Source: Diplosphaera chodatii
Lineage: Eukaryota > Chlorophyta > Trebouxiophyceae > Prasiolales > Stichococcaceae
Length of the DNA stretch: 64,000 nucleotides
Direction of reading: 5' to 3'
NCBI GenBank assembly: GCA_032358165.1
Contig: JAALGY010000021.1
Location: 1,178,001-1,242,000, forward strand
The notes under the pieces are model-generated. The model saw only the letters and a program-made list of their open reading frames with translations, was not told where the DNA came from and made no database searches. Below are positions 22,877-40,400 of this stretch, piece by piece; within the stretch, counting starts at the first letter, position 1, and each line of letters starts with the position of its first letter. A program made the position numbers and the translations under genes.

Positions 22877-24623
22877 TCAGAAGCTGCGCCTGAGCAGCCG
22901 ACCCTTGACGACCAGCTGATGCCACAGCGGTGAGAAGCCACCCTTCGCCAAGTCTGGCCCAAAGGGATCAAACTCTGCACGCTCCAGGGCATCCAGATAC
23001 AACCCAGTGCCCACGGAGGACAGCAGCAGCGGCCTCGCCTCCCGCGGTACATCTGGTGCCATCGCCCGCGCATCATCCAGGTGCCCCTGCAGCGCATCGA
23101 GATGTTGGCAAGCTGTGCATGTGTACTATGCCACTAGAGGCAATCCCTCTCCAACACATGTTCGTGGCACACCTGCCTGCACATGACGCTCACCTTGGCG
23201 CAGGCTGCAATGCGGAACACCACCTCCCGAAGCTTTTCACTGACGCTGCCACTGAACACATCTGCTGGCTGGATGCCATGCACGTTGCATAGGTCCGTGG
23301 GCAGGTACGTGCGGTTCCTGCAATTTGACATCAGAAATGAAGCTGGCAATGACAGGCAAGTGCATCTGTTGCCACAGGACCGTGACGATATGTGTCCATC
23401 ACCGCTGCAGGTCAGCGAGAGGCGTAGCCAGCAACGTGCACAGAGACCACACCTGGAGGCATGGTAGCTGGTGCCCCGCAGCAGGGCGGCCATCCCCACA
23501 GCCTTGCCCAGCTGCGCTGCCGCCGCATCCGCTTCCCGGCTCTGCAGCCCCGCCGCCTCGAGCTACACAGGACACCACGCTGTATATGTGGCTGCCATCG
23601 TCAGGCTTTCACCCTGCATACATCTCCAAGAGGGTTCACAGTGGCTCCACCTGTAGCTGCAGCAGCTGCGATGCAGTGCCCTCTGCATACTCCTCCAGGG
23701 CCTGCAGATTTGCTGGCGGGTCTGCCTCCAGCATGTCGTGCTCACGCACGTTGATGATCTTCTGCAATCGGTACCGTGTCAGCGGCGCCCTGATGTTGAC
23801 CTGCTCAGTTGCCGAAGGATTCATGTGCTCAGCAAGAGCACACCTGGACTAACTACAGCAGTGCCAAAGGCGGTCAGCACATTGGGCATCTCAGCACACC
23901 TGATGCAGGCACTGGATGACGGGGTGTCGAATGGGTTTGGCTTTGAAGATGCCATTGACGGCATCACGCCACCACTGCATGCGCATCGGCACCACCAGCT
24001 TCTCCCTGACCTGCACAGTAGTGGCAGCACAACTCGGCATCTGTGTATGGCTATCAGCACGGGGAGATCTGCGAGTTCCGATTGGCATGTTGCAAACCTG
24101 GTCGGCGATGCCAGCGAGCTCTACATTGTAGGCCCGCAGCGCAAACACTGCAGGCCTGATCTCCTGCAGGCCAAGGTCACTCTGTGTGGTTGCGCATCAC
24201 CAGACTCCATCCGTTTGCCACTGACATGTCACCGTAAGCCAGCCCAACAGTCACCTTCGGCAATTGCGCTGCCCAGATGTAGTTTTCATAGTCTTGCTCC
24301 CTAAATACATATCAGCCATTCAGTGGTGTCCATCACGCACGCCAGACACACTCATGCCAGAAGCATGTCGCCACACACCTGATATTGCGCACGCAGTGGG
24401 CGAAGGCCTTCCGCAGCACGATGTCTGCAGGGTCAGTTGCTGATGCCTGCGGCGCCGGTGACGTGCCGTGCGCATGCCGCAGCTGTATGGCAGGCGCACC
24501 CGGCACCGCGAGCAATGCGTGATTCGATTGAAAACCTACCCTGAGTCGATGACAACTGCGGAGGTGCCTGAGGCTCATGTTGTCAGCCGCAGCCTGGGTG
24601 TGTCGGCTGACAGCACACTGCAC
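22877..24623 (-). CDS. NDUFAF6-like squalene/phytoene synthase-fold complex I assembly factor
   Basis: Homologue of NDUFAF6, a mitochondrial protein with a squalene/phytoene synthase fold needed for early assembly of respiratory complex I. From ATG 24623 (or internal MSLRHLRSCHRLR) the N-terminus is Arg/His-rich like a mitochondrial presequence. Then come DPADIVLRKAFAHCVRN, a YENYIWAAQLP exon (about 24230-24300) and FALRAYNVELAGIADQV. PMRMQWWRDAVNGIFKAKPI follows, matching human MRMQFWKKTVEDIY. Later exons are LQALEEYAEGTASQLLQLQ, LGKAVGMAALLRGTSYHAS and RTYLPTDLCNVHGIQPADVF. The C-terminus is LYLDALERAEFDPFGPDLAK, ending RRSF and a stop at 22877. The catalytic DxxxD motifs of true synthases are not seen, in keeping with NDUFAF6 rather than phytoene synthase. 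Confidence 0.85.
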
Positions 24624-25166
24624 GAATGCAAAGTCATTCTAGTGCATGAGTAATGGTGCCGTCACAGCCAAATGGTGTGTACGTGACTGTCAGGGAGATC
24701 CCCTGGAAGGTGATCTGGCACGGTGACTTGTTGCAATATGCACGCTGCGAGACAAAGCTCGATATGCATGCAGCTGGAATGTCGAAACTTGTCTCCTAGC
24801 GTGATGACGCGGCTTGCTGTCACTGATCCGTTCGATGATGCTGCTGTTATACAACCTCGTGAACGTTCAATAGGCAAAATCGACGTTTTATCATCAGCAA
24901 ACTTGGTGAGAGTGATCAGCATGACGTGTACCTACTGAAGATCTTGACGAGGACGCAGTTTTTCACCAGCCGCGTCACTCGTTATTCACTCCACTATCCT
25001 GTCTGCATCACGGACACAAGTCACCTTTGACAGCCCCAGCTGCGCGGGACTGCCAGACACGACGCGTGCATTGCTTATTGCTCGGATCACAGGAGTTCAA
25101 TTTCGTCTGCGCAAGACTAACGAGCCCGCTGGGTGGATCAGTTAATTGTGTTGTGATCAGCCCACG
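24624..25166. other. Divergent intergenic region, NDUFAF6-like / RCC2-like
   Basis: About 540 bp with presumed promoters for both directions. Several short open frames occur, none with a recognised match. No strong TATA box is seen close to either start. Confidence 0.4.
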
Positions 25167-28100
25167 ATGGCAGATGAGCCCGAGCCCAGCAAGCAGGGCG
25201 ACTTTGAAGGCGGGGAGGTGCTGTTTTGTGGCGCCACGGACTGGGCCATGATCGGGCGGCAGGCCAACAAGCCGAAGAAGGGCGACCCACCGGTATGGTG
25301 CAATCGCATTCGCGACTTGGAAGCATCATTCCTGCTGGTATCGTGCCACTGGCTATGTCCTCATGTGGCAGCGTCATCTCTGCCACGCTGACGGCGCTAC
25401 TTTCCCTGCAGCCGGACCCGAACAGGGCCAATAAGTACCCCAATCTGGTGTCTCCTACACGTCTCAAAGCTCTTGAGGTGTGCAATATGCGATTCCACAG
25501 CAGTCATCCTCCACAGAATCACGAACTGCCACATGATTGGTGTGTGATGGCATGCTCTGCCAATGTTGGCTGCAGCAGTGTCGGCCCTCCACATTCAGGG
25601 CCTGAAGGTGATGTGGGTGGCGGCCGGACCTGCGGCCTTTCACAGCGTGATTGGCACTGAGGACGGCAAGTGCTACACATGGGGCCGCAACGAGGTGCCG
25701 GATCGTTGTCATAGACCACCCGCATGACTGCATCAGGGGTAGAGTGATGGCGCAGATACAACCCTGCGATTTGGCGCGGATGCAAGGGCGTTGAGCACTC
25801 TTGAGTCGGGAGCCAACCTGTGCCTGCGCACCACGGACAGTGGCACACGCTCTGCACCTTGTATGCTCCAACTAGTAAGCTGATGCAAAGCTGGTCAAGC
25901 GGAGTCATCGGCATGCTATGCCACAATTGCAGAAAGGGCAGCTCGGGCATGGCGACCTTGCGCAGCGCAACACGCCAACAGTGGTGAAGGCGCTGGAGGG
26001 CAAGTTCGTGGTGGGGGGCTCCTGCGGCCGCAACCACACCGCCGTGGTGCTGCGGAGTGGCGAAACATACACCTGGGGCAGCAACTTAGTGGTGGGTTGC
26101 CATGTTGCCGCTGCGCATGCCCTCCGGTCAAGACTGCAGGAGAACGCGATCGTGACCACCCCACCAACACTGATTTGAGGCATGCCTTCACTGCAGGGTC
26201 AGTGCGGCACAGGGTCAATAAAGAGCAAGAAGGACTCTGAAGGTGTCAACTCACCTATCATATGCCATTTGCTTGCTCTGGTCATGACCAATGACGTCAG
26301 CGTGCAACAGCAGACACGCTCACCCAACTCACCTCGTGGTCAATGGCAATATACACCTGGCCGTCGCCGCTGCAGAGCTCATAACGAAGCCCACGCAGCT
26401 GGACCTGGCAGGATGCACCAACGTGGCGTGCGGCAGTGACTTCACCATGTGGTGAGTGATGCAATCACAGCTGTGTCAGGCCTGACATGTTCATGTGCCA
26501 GCTGCTCTTGCAGGTCACTCGCCACGCGTATCTTTATGGTTTGCCTGGCTTTTGCCCTCACAGCGGGCTGCATACCGCTCTGCAGGCTGGTAAAGCAGCG
26601 GGTGTACACTTGCGGGAACCCGCAGTATGGCCAGCTTGGCCATGGTACCGATCATGAGACGAATACATCACACTGTGCGTCCCTCGGTGCCGTCAGACCA
26701 GCATTCACTCTTGCTGCACAGCTGCTGCCTTGGATGTCCCATCTTGTGCTTGGCAACAATGCTACCGCATTTTGTGCTTAAACATGGCACGCTCCATGCC
26801 GCAGCGTCAATCAAGATCGTGTTCGAGCCGCAGCCAAAGCCCAAGGCGATCGCCAGCCTGGCAGGCACCAACATCGTGGCCATTGCTGCTGGGCACAACC
26901 ATGCCCTTGCGGTTGATGACACTGGCTTTGCATATGCTTGGGGCAACGGCGGTGCGCTCTTACAGCATAACCTTGAACACGATCGTATCCTTGGCTGCTG
27001 CGTGTGGGGCCGAGTTGCAGCTGGCATCCGCGACGATGACATCGTAGGGGATCTGCAGGCTTTCAATGTCTGCAGGGTATGGCCGCGTCGGCCAGAATGT
27101 GCAGCAGGACGAGCATGCACCGAAGCGGCTGGATGCGCTGTCGCAGCGCGTCAAGGCCGCTGCAGACCCAAAGGTGCTGCAAAACAACCCCGTACCTCTC
27201 ACCCTTGGAGCCCGCTGCCGACGTGCTATGTGCGGGTCCAGGCCAACAGCCTGCCGCCTGGTGTCATGGACTGCAGCGCCCACCTTGGTCATCCAAACAC
27301 TGCAGATGGCGTGCGGATCCACCTCCTCCCTGTGCACGACCAGCATCGGCGGGCAGCTGTATGCGTGGGGCAAGCTCAAAGTCAGCGGCGACAACATCAT
27401 GTGAGTCCTCACATGTGCCACCTCACCCACGGAACGGCATGCCAACTCACCTGACAGGCGCAAGCCTCTGAGCACATCGGAAGTCCACAAAGTCCTGAGG
27501 TGTGATGTCCCAGGTACCCACGCATTTTTGAGGGTCTGATGGGCTGGACGATCCAGTCCATTGCGTGCGGCGCACAGCACTTCGCCGTGTCGGCCAGCTA
27601 CCAGGACGAGCACTCCACCATCACCTGGTGCGCCTGCACATTGTGCACGGCAAGGCGCTGTCTCTGCCTGGCAGTTGCAGCGGTGCAGCTCATGTCGAAC
27701 AGGCTCGAGCACCGGCACATTTTCCGCCTCCGAAACCAAACCATGCATTGCCATGCAGTGCCACATGCAGTGACACCTGATGCATAGCTGCTTGCAGGGG
27801 GCATGCAACCAGTGGGGAGTTGGGGTACGGGCCGGGCGGCAAGAAGTCATCAGCGCAGCCCGACAAGGTGCCCTCGCTGGAGGGCGCAAATACACACATG
27901 GTGCGATCCCCTGTTTGGCTGCTCTCTGCCTGTCCAGTGCGGCCACAGCTCGTCTGCATGGATGCCAGTGCAAGACGCGCGGATTCCACGCCAATGTGGT
28001 GCGCCGACGGGGAGCAAGGACGGAAAGGCGCTGCTGCTGTTGGGCAGGTGGCTGCGGGGCAGGCACACACGCTGCTCCTTGTGGACCCTGCCAGCCTGGA

Positions 28101-28404
28101 TCTCAGCAAGCTGGACAGCTGGGAGTGCGAGACTGCAGCGGAGGAGGCAGCCGCACCCAGCGCCGACGCAGCGAAAGGTGGGCCTCGGCACCCTGCCGGA
28201 CGAGCTGACCTGGCACTCGGCCACAATGGCATACGTTGTCAGCCTGAGGAAGGCAGCAGACTTCGTCCATCCTGTGCCGACACCCTGGTGGTGTCATACG
28301 CAGTGTTGTGCAGTTGTGTGACTCACTGAGCTCATCATGCTACAGGCAGCAAGCGCAAGGGTGCGGCAGCAGGTGGCGGTGCCAAAAAGGGCAGGAAGAA
28401 GTAG
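25167..28404 (+). CDS. RCC2-like RCC1-repeat beta-propeller protein
   Basis: A seven-bladed RCC1-type propeller. The start at 25167 gives MADEPEPSKQGDFEGG, then the RCC2-type first strand GEVLFCGATDWAMIGRQ (human: LLIFGATNWDLIGRK). Successive blades carry CYTWGRNE, KGQLGHGDLAQRNTP, SCGRNHTAVVLRSGETYTWG, NVACGSDFTMW, RVYTCGNPQYGQLGHGTDHE and AAGHNHALAVDDTGFAYAWG. After these come GGYGRVGQNVQQDEHAPKRL, MYPRIFEGLMGWTIQSIACG and GYGPGGKKSS. The insertion after GTDHE and the PRIFEGLMGW block match RCC2 (TD-60) better than RCC1 or UVR8. In animals RCC2 acts in mitosis and with small GTPases; its algal role is unknown. The tail is acidic then Lys/Gly-rich, ending KKGRKK before TAG 28402-28404, and could be a nuclear localisation signal. 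Confidence 0.9.
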
Positions 28405-29016
28405 GGCAGTTGGCTATAAGGTAAAACCGCACAGCCCACTTCAGCAGCAGGCAGACTGAGATTCAATTTGGCAGCACTGCAGTTGGTGCTGAGAGCGGGC
28501 ATAGCTCTACATCACATAGCGAGTTGCGTGACTCGGATATGTGCTGGGGACATGGTGGTCTGGCAGTTCGGCTGCGAAAGGTTGTCTAAAGGCTTTCAAC
28601 TGTGTTCACATTATTGTCACGCCTGACGTAGAGGCCAACGCACGGCCTGCTGCCAGCGTCATAAGTCAGCACTTCCATTGACGGGTGTCATGTGATGACC
28701 TCCTTCATTCAAACACCAGCACAGCACTGCTTCTGTCAATGCCTCCCAGAGGCATCCCCAATGAACCCAAGTATGCTGCAACCGGGCCCAAGTGCCTGTG
28801 CACTCGAGTGAAAACGCAGCAGCTGCTTGCTCGCCACCAGAAGGCTCTGCGCGCCTCTCCCAGTGCTGGTGCTTCCCGCCCTTGCAGGCGCGCTGTCTGA
28901 TTTGCAGTGCTGCACCCACTGCAGATGTGTGCAGAAGGCTGCGGAGCGACTGACGCTGCCACATCCCTACTGGTATGAGTTACTCCTACGCAAGCCCAGA
29001 ACATTTGTCACAGCGC
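28405..29016. other. Convergent 3' region between RCC2-like and MAP kinase genes
   Basis: About 610 bp containing both 3' UTRs. I see no conserved coding block, RNA gene or repeat in it. Confidence 0.4.
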
Positions 29017-32404
<3,388 letters not shown>

Positions 32405-33577
32405 CTTGAGCTTGCTAGATGCTTTCTGCACGAGACAGATGCAATGCTTGGCTTTCATGCTCATGTGAACAATTTTTGGAGGACGATGGTGAACTGCCGA
32501 AACTGCCACCAGGCAGCAGGCGCCCACGGACCAAGAGGCTGCCACCGATCCATCGGACGACCCTACAACTCCACTTCACGTATCCAACCACCGCATCTGG
32601 CTGACGAAACCGTCACTTTCGTGCCCCGTGCAGCTCTGTGCAATACAATATCCACCGCGGACGCTCTGACCGCCCCACCTGCGAGGGCTGCGCCGCCGAC
32701 TGATTTGCAGCGCTGGCCGACCGCCGTGCCGGCTGGCCGCTGCTTTTCGCCTGCGCTGTCCCAGTCCCTGATGGTTCCCTGCTTGCTACTCGCTCGGTCT
32801 CTTGTGAGCTTCGCGGCGGTTGCTCGCCGTCAGGCTGGCCATGCAAGTAGCTCCTAGCCTTCTGCCATAGAGTCATCTCAGATCAGATCGGCACGCAGCC
32901 GACATTTGCGCTTGCGACCGTTCCTAAAACATGAATGATGTGCGAAAACTGCTGCGACCCTGTGCAAATTAGCAAGCACCCCGGAACGCCGTCACTGGTG
33001 GACAATAGACGTTTGAGATGGTCAAAGTACGTTCGGTGTGCGACGAGCGTGAAGTATGACTTATGCAAGCGTGTGCTCACAGTTCTGCGGATTCTGGGAC
33101 GATCAGCGAGGTTGTCGCTTTGGGAACCGTCCAACCAGCGCAGCACACAGCCTGTATGCTTCGGCAGAAACGCCCAACTAAGTCCGACTCAAGCAAGTAA
33201 GCTGGGTAGCAACAGAGACAGCCTCCCTTGCATCGTGCACCTCGTTCGCCACCTGCAGGCACTCTGCTGGCGGTGACATCCAGGCAGCTTTCACTGTGCA
33301 TGCCTGTTTCGGAACGGCTGACTTTGTAGCCGTAGTGACACAGTAGTTGAGACACTCAGCAGCTTGGCATTCACACGCTATAGTCACCAGCTACTTGACT
33401 CGAGCCCCAGGAAAGAGCGCTGCCGTCAGCACGGCGCTATGATGTAAAGCGAAGCAGCGGTACCGGTACCACGCATCCAGACGCTGAAGCCAGGCTCTGC
33501 AGGACAGCATCCGAAGGTTGGCTGGCCGCTACCAATCCGGTCAGCCGGCAGGCAACACCTATCAGTAACACGCAGCA
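32405..33577. other. Divergent intergenic region, MAP kinase / NSA2
   Basis: Nearly 1.2 kb, the largest gene-free stretch here. It should contain the kinase promoter and perhaps a non-coding or short coding 5' exon, plus the NSA2 promoter. Open frames at 32354-32857 (plus) and 32613-32876 (minus) lack any recognised motif. No TATA box stands out. Confidence 0.4.
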
Positions 33578-35042
33578 ATGCCGCAGGGGGACTACATCGA
33601 CCTGCATCGCAAGGTCAGCGGTGGAGATGCCGGTCGTGCGATGTCAGTGTCTCGCCTGGTGGTGTCGTCTGTCTGCAGGACCACTAGACACTAATGTGTG
33701 TTCTGTTCCTATTACGTCAGCGGCACGGCCGGCGGCTAGATTATGAGGAGAAGAAGCGCAAGCGGGAAGCGCGCGCTGTGCACAAGCGGTCCAAGGAAGC
33801 GCAGAATACCATCGGCATCAGGGCGAAGCTGCTTCACAAAAAGCGGCATGCGGAGAAGGCGACCATGAAGAAGACGATCGCAATGCACAACGAACGCGAC
33901 AACAAGCACAAGGCAGTGGACGCGCAGCCCGGCTCTGCCATGCCCGCCTACCTGCTGGACCGCGAGCAGGTCAGCCGACTGGCAGAAGCTGTTTAAGCTG
34001 GGGAAGGGTCACTTGCCATGTCGCTCGTAGGGAATCGTGGAAGCAGCATGCAATTGGATTTGCGGATGCCGCCTGCACACAGTGTTGCACCTGCATGTGT
34101 GCTTGTGCCTGCAGGTGGACCGTGCCAAGGTGCTCAGCAACACAATCAAGCAAAAGCGGAAAGAGAAGGCGGGCAAGTGGGAGGTGCCGCTGCCGAAGGT
34201 GGGAACCCCAGCTGCTGTGCACTCACCAACCCTGTGCCGCAGTCCGACAACGATGCTGCAGGTACAGTAAGCTGTTCATTGACGGGCCTGCTGATTCCTC
34301 GCAGGTGCGACCCATCGCAGAGGACGAGATGTTCAAGGTCATGCGGTCCGGCAAGCGGCAAAAGAAGCAGTGGAAGCGCATGCTGACGAAGGTCACCTTC
34401 GTGGGTGGCGGATTCACCCGCAAGCCACCCAAATATGAGCGCTTCATTCGGCCCACAGGTGTGTATGGTCTGCAGCCAGCTGTCATACTTTGATGCCCCC
34501 AACAGCCGATGGCAGTACAACTCCCGTCAGACAGTGGCGAGGTATGCCTGTGCGCTGCAGGCCTGCGCATGAACAAGGCGCACGTGACGCACCCGGAGCT
34601 GAAGTGCACCTTCTGCCTTGGGATCATTGGCGTCAAGAAGAATCCGAATGGGCAGACATACACCAGCCTGGGTGTCATGACAAAGGGGACCATCATCGAG
34701 GTGTGTGCTCTCTGCTTTGCCCGCATCAGGATGTCGCATAACAAGCTGTTGTTTCACTGACAGGCCATCAAGCGGTGCACTGATGATTTGTACCTGTCAA
34801 TCCTGCAGGTGAATGTCAGCGAGCTGGGACTTGTTACACCTGGCGGCAAGGTGGTGTGGGGGAAGTATGCTCAGGTGCACGTCTGAAGCACGCTTGCTTC
34901 CTGATCAGCTGTCCTCCTCCTCCTGTGTCGCACTGTCGCCATGGTGTCTCATGCTCCTGCTGCCAGTTGGTACCTCTCCTGGCTGCAGGTGACCAACAAC
35001 CCTGAGAATGACGGTTGTGTGAATGCCGTTCTTCTGGTGTGA
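33578..35042 (+). CDS. NSA2: Ribosome biogenesis protein NSA2 (TINP1 family)
   Basis: Nucleolar factor for 60S subunit maturation (27S pre-rRNA processing), related to ribosomal protein eS8. The product is complete and highly conserved. Exon 1 (33578-33613) encodes [12 protein letters not shown] and joins [17 protein letters not shown] at 33721. Then come [48 protein letters not shown] with [26 protein letters not shown] and [20 protein letters not shown]. The C-terminal barrel follows: [53 protein letters not shown] and AVLLV. The length, about 260 residues, matches the family. The stop is TGA 35040-35042. At least seven exons are needed, all with GT-AG borders. Confidence 0.97.
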
Positions 35043-35632
35043 GGAGGGGAGCGTGGCCCGCAGTCGAGCTCAATATATACAAGGCGGGCAGCAAGCGAGG
35101 ATGGCGTGACTCCATATCTTGATAGAGTCGTGCCAAAGGGCGCGGCCATGGACGCCGACGCAAGTGCATGTAGCGCCTCAGGACCTGGTGCCCTTGTCTA
35201 TGCTACGCACGTGTTTGAAAGCAGTCCTGATACCGCGGAGGACATAGCAGCGTTGCTGGCCTTGCAGCCAAATTAGCGACTCAATTAGGTGCTATCACGA
35301 GCCAAGCAGCTCTGCAGAGGCCAACTCGGCAACATTTCGCAGAGGGGAACGCCCCTGCAGCACGAACTTGAGTTACGATTGAAGACGTTAGAAGTTTCCC
35401 CCTCTGATCTGCTGCTCGCTCATATCCGTACGTCGCCACGATCTCGCAAGCTGCCCTGATACCATACACCGTTTCGTGTTGCCCCTTTGCTGTCGCAGCT
35501 CGCGAGCCCACTGACATCTAGTCGGTGCCAAAGGTCACGTCAGATACTGCAAGACCCTCACAGCACGGCTTGGCCGCTGTTTGTCAAGTAGCTGCGCAGT
35601 AAGGTCGAGATCACCCAGTGCCAGCTTGCAGC
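35043..35632. other. Intergenic region between NSA2 and Rab6
   Basis: About 590 bp containing the NSA2 3' UTR and the Rab6 promoter. An AT-rich ATATATAC lies at about 35071. No coding block or RNA gene is recognised. Confidence 0.4.
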
Positions 35633-36962
<1,330 letters not shown>

Positions 36963-37456
36963 CCTGGCGCACACGTTCACATTGTATAGCAGAGCGGGAA
37001 TCCTAAGAGCATGGCTGAGGCTTCATACCAGTGTGCCGAGAAGATCTCAGTTCAAGTGCTGCGTCGGCAGAGCAGCGCCAATGACTGCTGCTGTCTGAGT
37101 AAAGCTCTTGTGTATGACATGGTAGATCACGATGAGTGACAAGAGAGGCCGTGCCCCCCGTTGCCAGTCACATGGAGCCATTCCTCGCAACTGAGGGGCC
37201 TGCCAGAACATTTGCGCTGTGCACCCCCTTGAGCGGGGGGTCACCTTCATTTCCCGTCAATTGTTGCACACATGGCTCATTCAACCGGGTTGATCGGCTT
37301 CCGCAAGCACAATATGTGTTGCCGCTTCAGGGGACTGTAAGCTGCAACTGATCAGGAGAGCTCGTCAAGCAGAAAAGTCCCGATTGGCCACCGGATCCAC
37401 ACAGCGACTGTGCAGAAAACACAGTTGCTCTTATCAGTTGCGGGCGGTGTGCAATT
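36963..37456. other. Intergenic region between Rab6 and SPT5
   Basis: About 490 bp with the Rab6 3' UTR and the SPT5 promoter. A small G/C hairpin (ACCCCC at 37223-37228 with GGGGGT at 37236-37241) lies in it. No gene is supported. Confidence 0.4.
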
Positions 37457-40400
37457 ATGGCGGCAGCGCTCGCTGAGCTCGAGGACGACATCGCTTCTGA
37501 GGTCGACGAGGATTTTGACGAGGTGACATGCACGCTGCCGCTGCCTTATGTCAGCAGACATGTCGGGCTGTTGTGTTGAGGCAGCGCGTTGTCTTTGGTG
37601 CCGTCTTGCATACCCTTGGTGTGCACCTGCCTGTCGCGCCGCACTTCGTGACAGCAGTCTGCCAGCAAGTCTATGCTGCTTACATGTGCCGCCATGCGTC
37701 AAACATCCGCCGTGCCTGCTGCTTCAGCACCATATGCCTGCAAGGATGATGTGTTGCAGTCGTCAAATATCACGGCGGACATCTGGCCAGGCCTTCTATC
37801 CTGCGATTCCTATGCGATGCAATGCAACGCTCCCTGTGCAAAGTCAAGATCCGCTGTGCAGGCTGATGATGGAGGTGAGGACGACTCAGAGGAGGATCAG
37901 GCGCCCCGCAAAGGCGCCAAAAAGGCAGCCAAGCGGGGTGGCGCCCAGAAGCGGCCTGCAAAGGCTGCGAAGCGGGGCCGCAACATCTTCATTGATGATG
38001 CTGCAGAGGAGGATGACGATGTGGGTGGTTCTGCATGAGGAGCAGAATGAACCGATATGTTGGGCTGAGCGGGACCAGTGCACGTCATGTGGTGGTCATG
38101 CAAGAGGACACAGCATGCTGACCAAGCACCTACAACGGCAGGAGGAGGACGCTGGTGCAAAGCGGCGGGCCAAACAAAAGAGGTCACGGTACATCGATGA
38201 CATGGCTGCTGAGGACCGCGATGCTGAGGAGGAAGACGAAGAGGAACATGAGGTGCCCTCCTGTGGCGATGCTGCCCACCACGGCTGAGTCGATTGGTGT
38301 GTGTCGTGAGGTCTATAAGCGCACTTGCGACAGCAGTGCTCAAAGGTGTGACCAGGTTGTGAAGTGTCATCGTGCAGGAGGGCTTTGACGATCTGATTGC
38401 AGACGACGCCGACGCTGATGCTGTGCGCGAGGGGCACAGCAACTACCAGCAAGTCAGCGAGCTGCGAAGGTGCGGTGCATCCCACGCTTCTGCAGCCATG
38501 GGCATGGATTGGCAACATCGCTGGTTTGCACAGGAACCAGAAAACACTGCTGCACCCGAGTTGGTATGACAGCACCAGCAAAACTCTGCTGCAGGCGGGA
38601 AAACGACATGACAGAGGAGGAGCTGGAGGAATTTGTGCGCAAGAAGTACGAGTCCCGTTCCTACGCTCAGGTATGCACCAGCCGCAGGGTCCTCAGATGC
38701 AGTGTAGCGCTCCCAGTGCTATTGAAGGTGATCTTGCAATGGGGTCGCGAGGTCAGCACTGTCAAGCCAGGTGATTTGTTGTGGTCACTTGCAGGCAGAC
38801 GAGGAAGAGGACATCGGGCTGGTGGGGCAGCAGGGGCTGCTGCCCACCAAGTCGGACGCGCGGCTCTGGGCGGTGCAGTGCAAGCCTGGCGCCGAGCGAG
38901 AGGCGGTGGTGTGCCTGCTGCAGAAGGCCGTCGAGTTTGCGGCCCGCAACGAGCGCCTTGGCATGGGCGCCCTCGGCATCAAGTCCGCCTTTGCCCACGA
39001 TCACATCAAGGTGCATGGTGACCCTTCTTCCACGGCGGAACTGCCATGAGTGCCACTCCTGCATGCAGTTGAGTGTACCAAAGTGCACTGCCGCGTGTCT
39101 CCCGTGCAGCGCATTTGTGGAGATCTTGTAGGCTGACAACCATGCCTGATCTCTATTCAGTGCCAGCAAGCATGGTCAGTTTCACTAATGCCTTGTGTCC
39201 ATATGCTGCTCTAGGGCTTCATCTGGGTAGAAGCGCACAAGATGGATTATGTGCGTGATGCGCTGCGGGGGCTACGCCTCATATTCCACAGCAAGCCGGT
39301 ACACCAGGTGCCGCTTGCCCAGATGGTGGAGACCATTGCCGTGCCGAAGCCCTCGCAGGCGTTGCTCGGTGAGAACTCACCGTGAAATATCATCTTCCTC
39401 TCGCCTGTGTTGGATTCGTCTTATTTCAACCTGGTACCTGATCCGGTGTGCTGCTTCAACAGCATCAGGCTGACTGCGAGACAGCAGCCATCTGAAGGTG
39501 ATGCCTTGAGAAGCTCTTTGGCTGCAGAGCGGGACAGCTGGGCGCGCATGAAGGCTGGACTGTATAAGGACGACCTTGTGCGAGTCATAGACGTGGACTA
39601 CTCCACCAAGCGCGCCACAATCGAGGCAAGTGTTCCTGGCTTTGTAGTTGGCATATGGTCTTGGTGCTGCATGTTGATGGCGTCTTGCTCAAATGCTCTT
39701 GCATGCCTGCTGCAGGTGGTGCCACGGCTGGACTATGCAAACTTGAACGCACCCAAGCAGGCGTTTGGGCGCACCAAGTCGGGCATCCGGCCGCCACCAA
39801 GGTTCGCGACACGCGTCATGCAGTGATGACCCATCCCTGGGACTTGGCTGCGAGACAAACAGATACTTCGTGAAGTGCCCGCGTCCCCCAGGGTCAACCT
39901 GACATGGCTGCTGCCCATTGCAGTCATTGCACAGCCCTGGGAGTTGTCCCATTTGCCAGCATGTGTGTGGACGGTGTGCAGGGCTTTTAACCCGGGCGAG
40001 GCCAAGGAGGGCGGCGCCACAGTGGAGCGCGAGAGCCGGCGGCTCACGGACGGCAGCGTGTTCTACGTCGTGGACGGCAAGCTGCGCTTCAACCAGGGCT
40101 ACCTGCAGCGGCAGTGCGCCATCAGCAGCCTGCGCATCTGCGAGACGCTGCCGCCGCTGGATGAGCTGCAGCGCTTCAAGCAGGCATGCACCCCCTGTCA
40201 GAGGCAGCATATCCCTTCCCCTGCTGTGCATACTTTTAGACATGAGATTTGCTCTGCTACCTCCAGGAACAGAACGCAGGAAGGAGGTGTGTGCCGCATT
40301 GATACACGTCTGTGCCATTTCTGCCACTGACATGCGTTCGTGTTGGATAGGCAGCGCAGAGCGCGGGTGACACAGACGCCACACCAGGAGACTTGTCCGC

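Noticed and set aside
22877..24623. Phytoene or squalene synthase
   Set aside because: The fold family matches, but the catalytic Asp-rich motifs are not seen and the conserved blocks follow NDUFAF6.
26960..28066. 368-codon open frame on the minus strand
   Set aside because: Antisense to clear RCC1-repeat exons; low-complexity translation and no motif.
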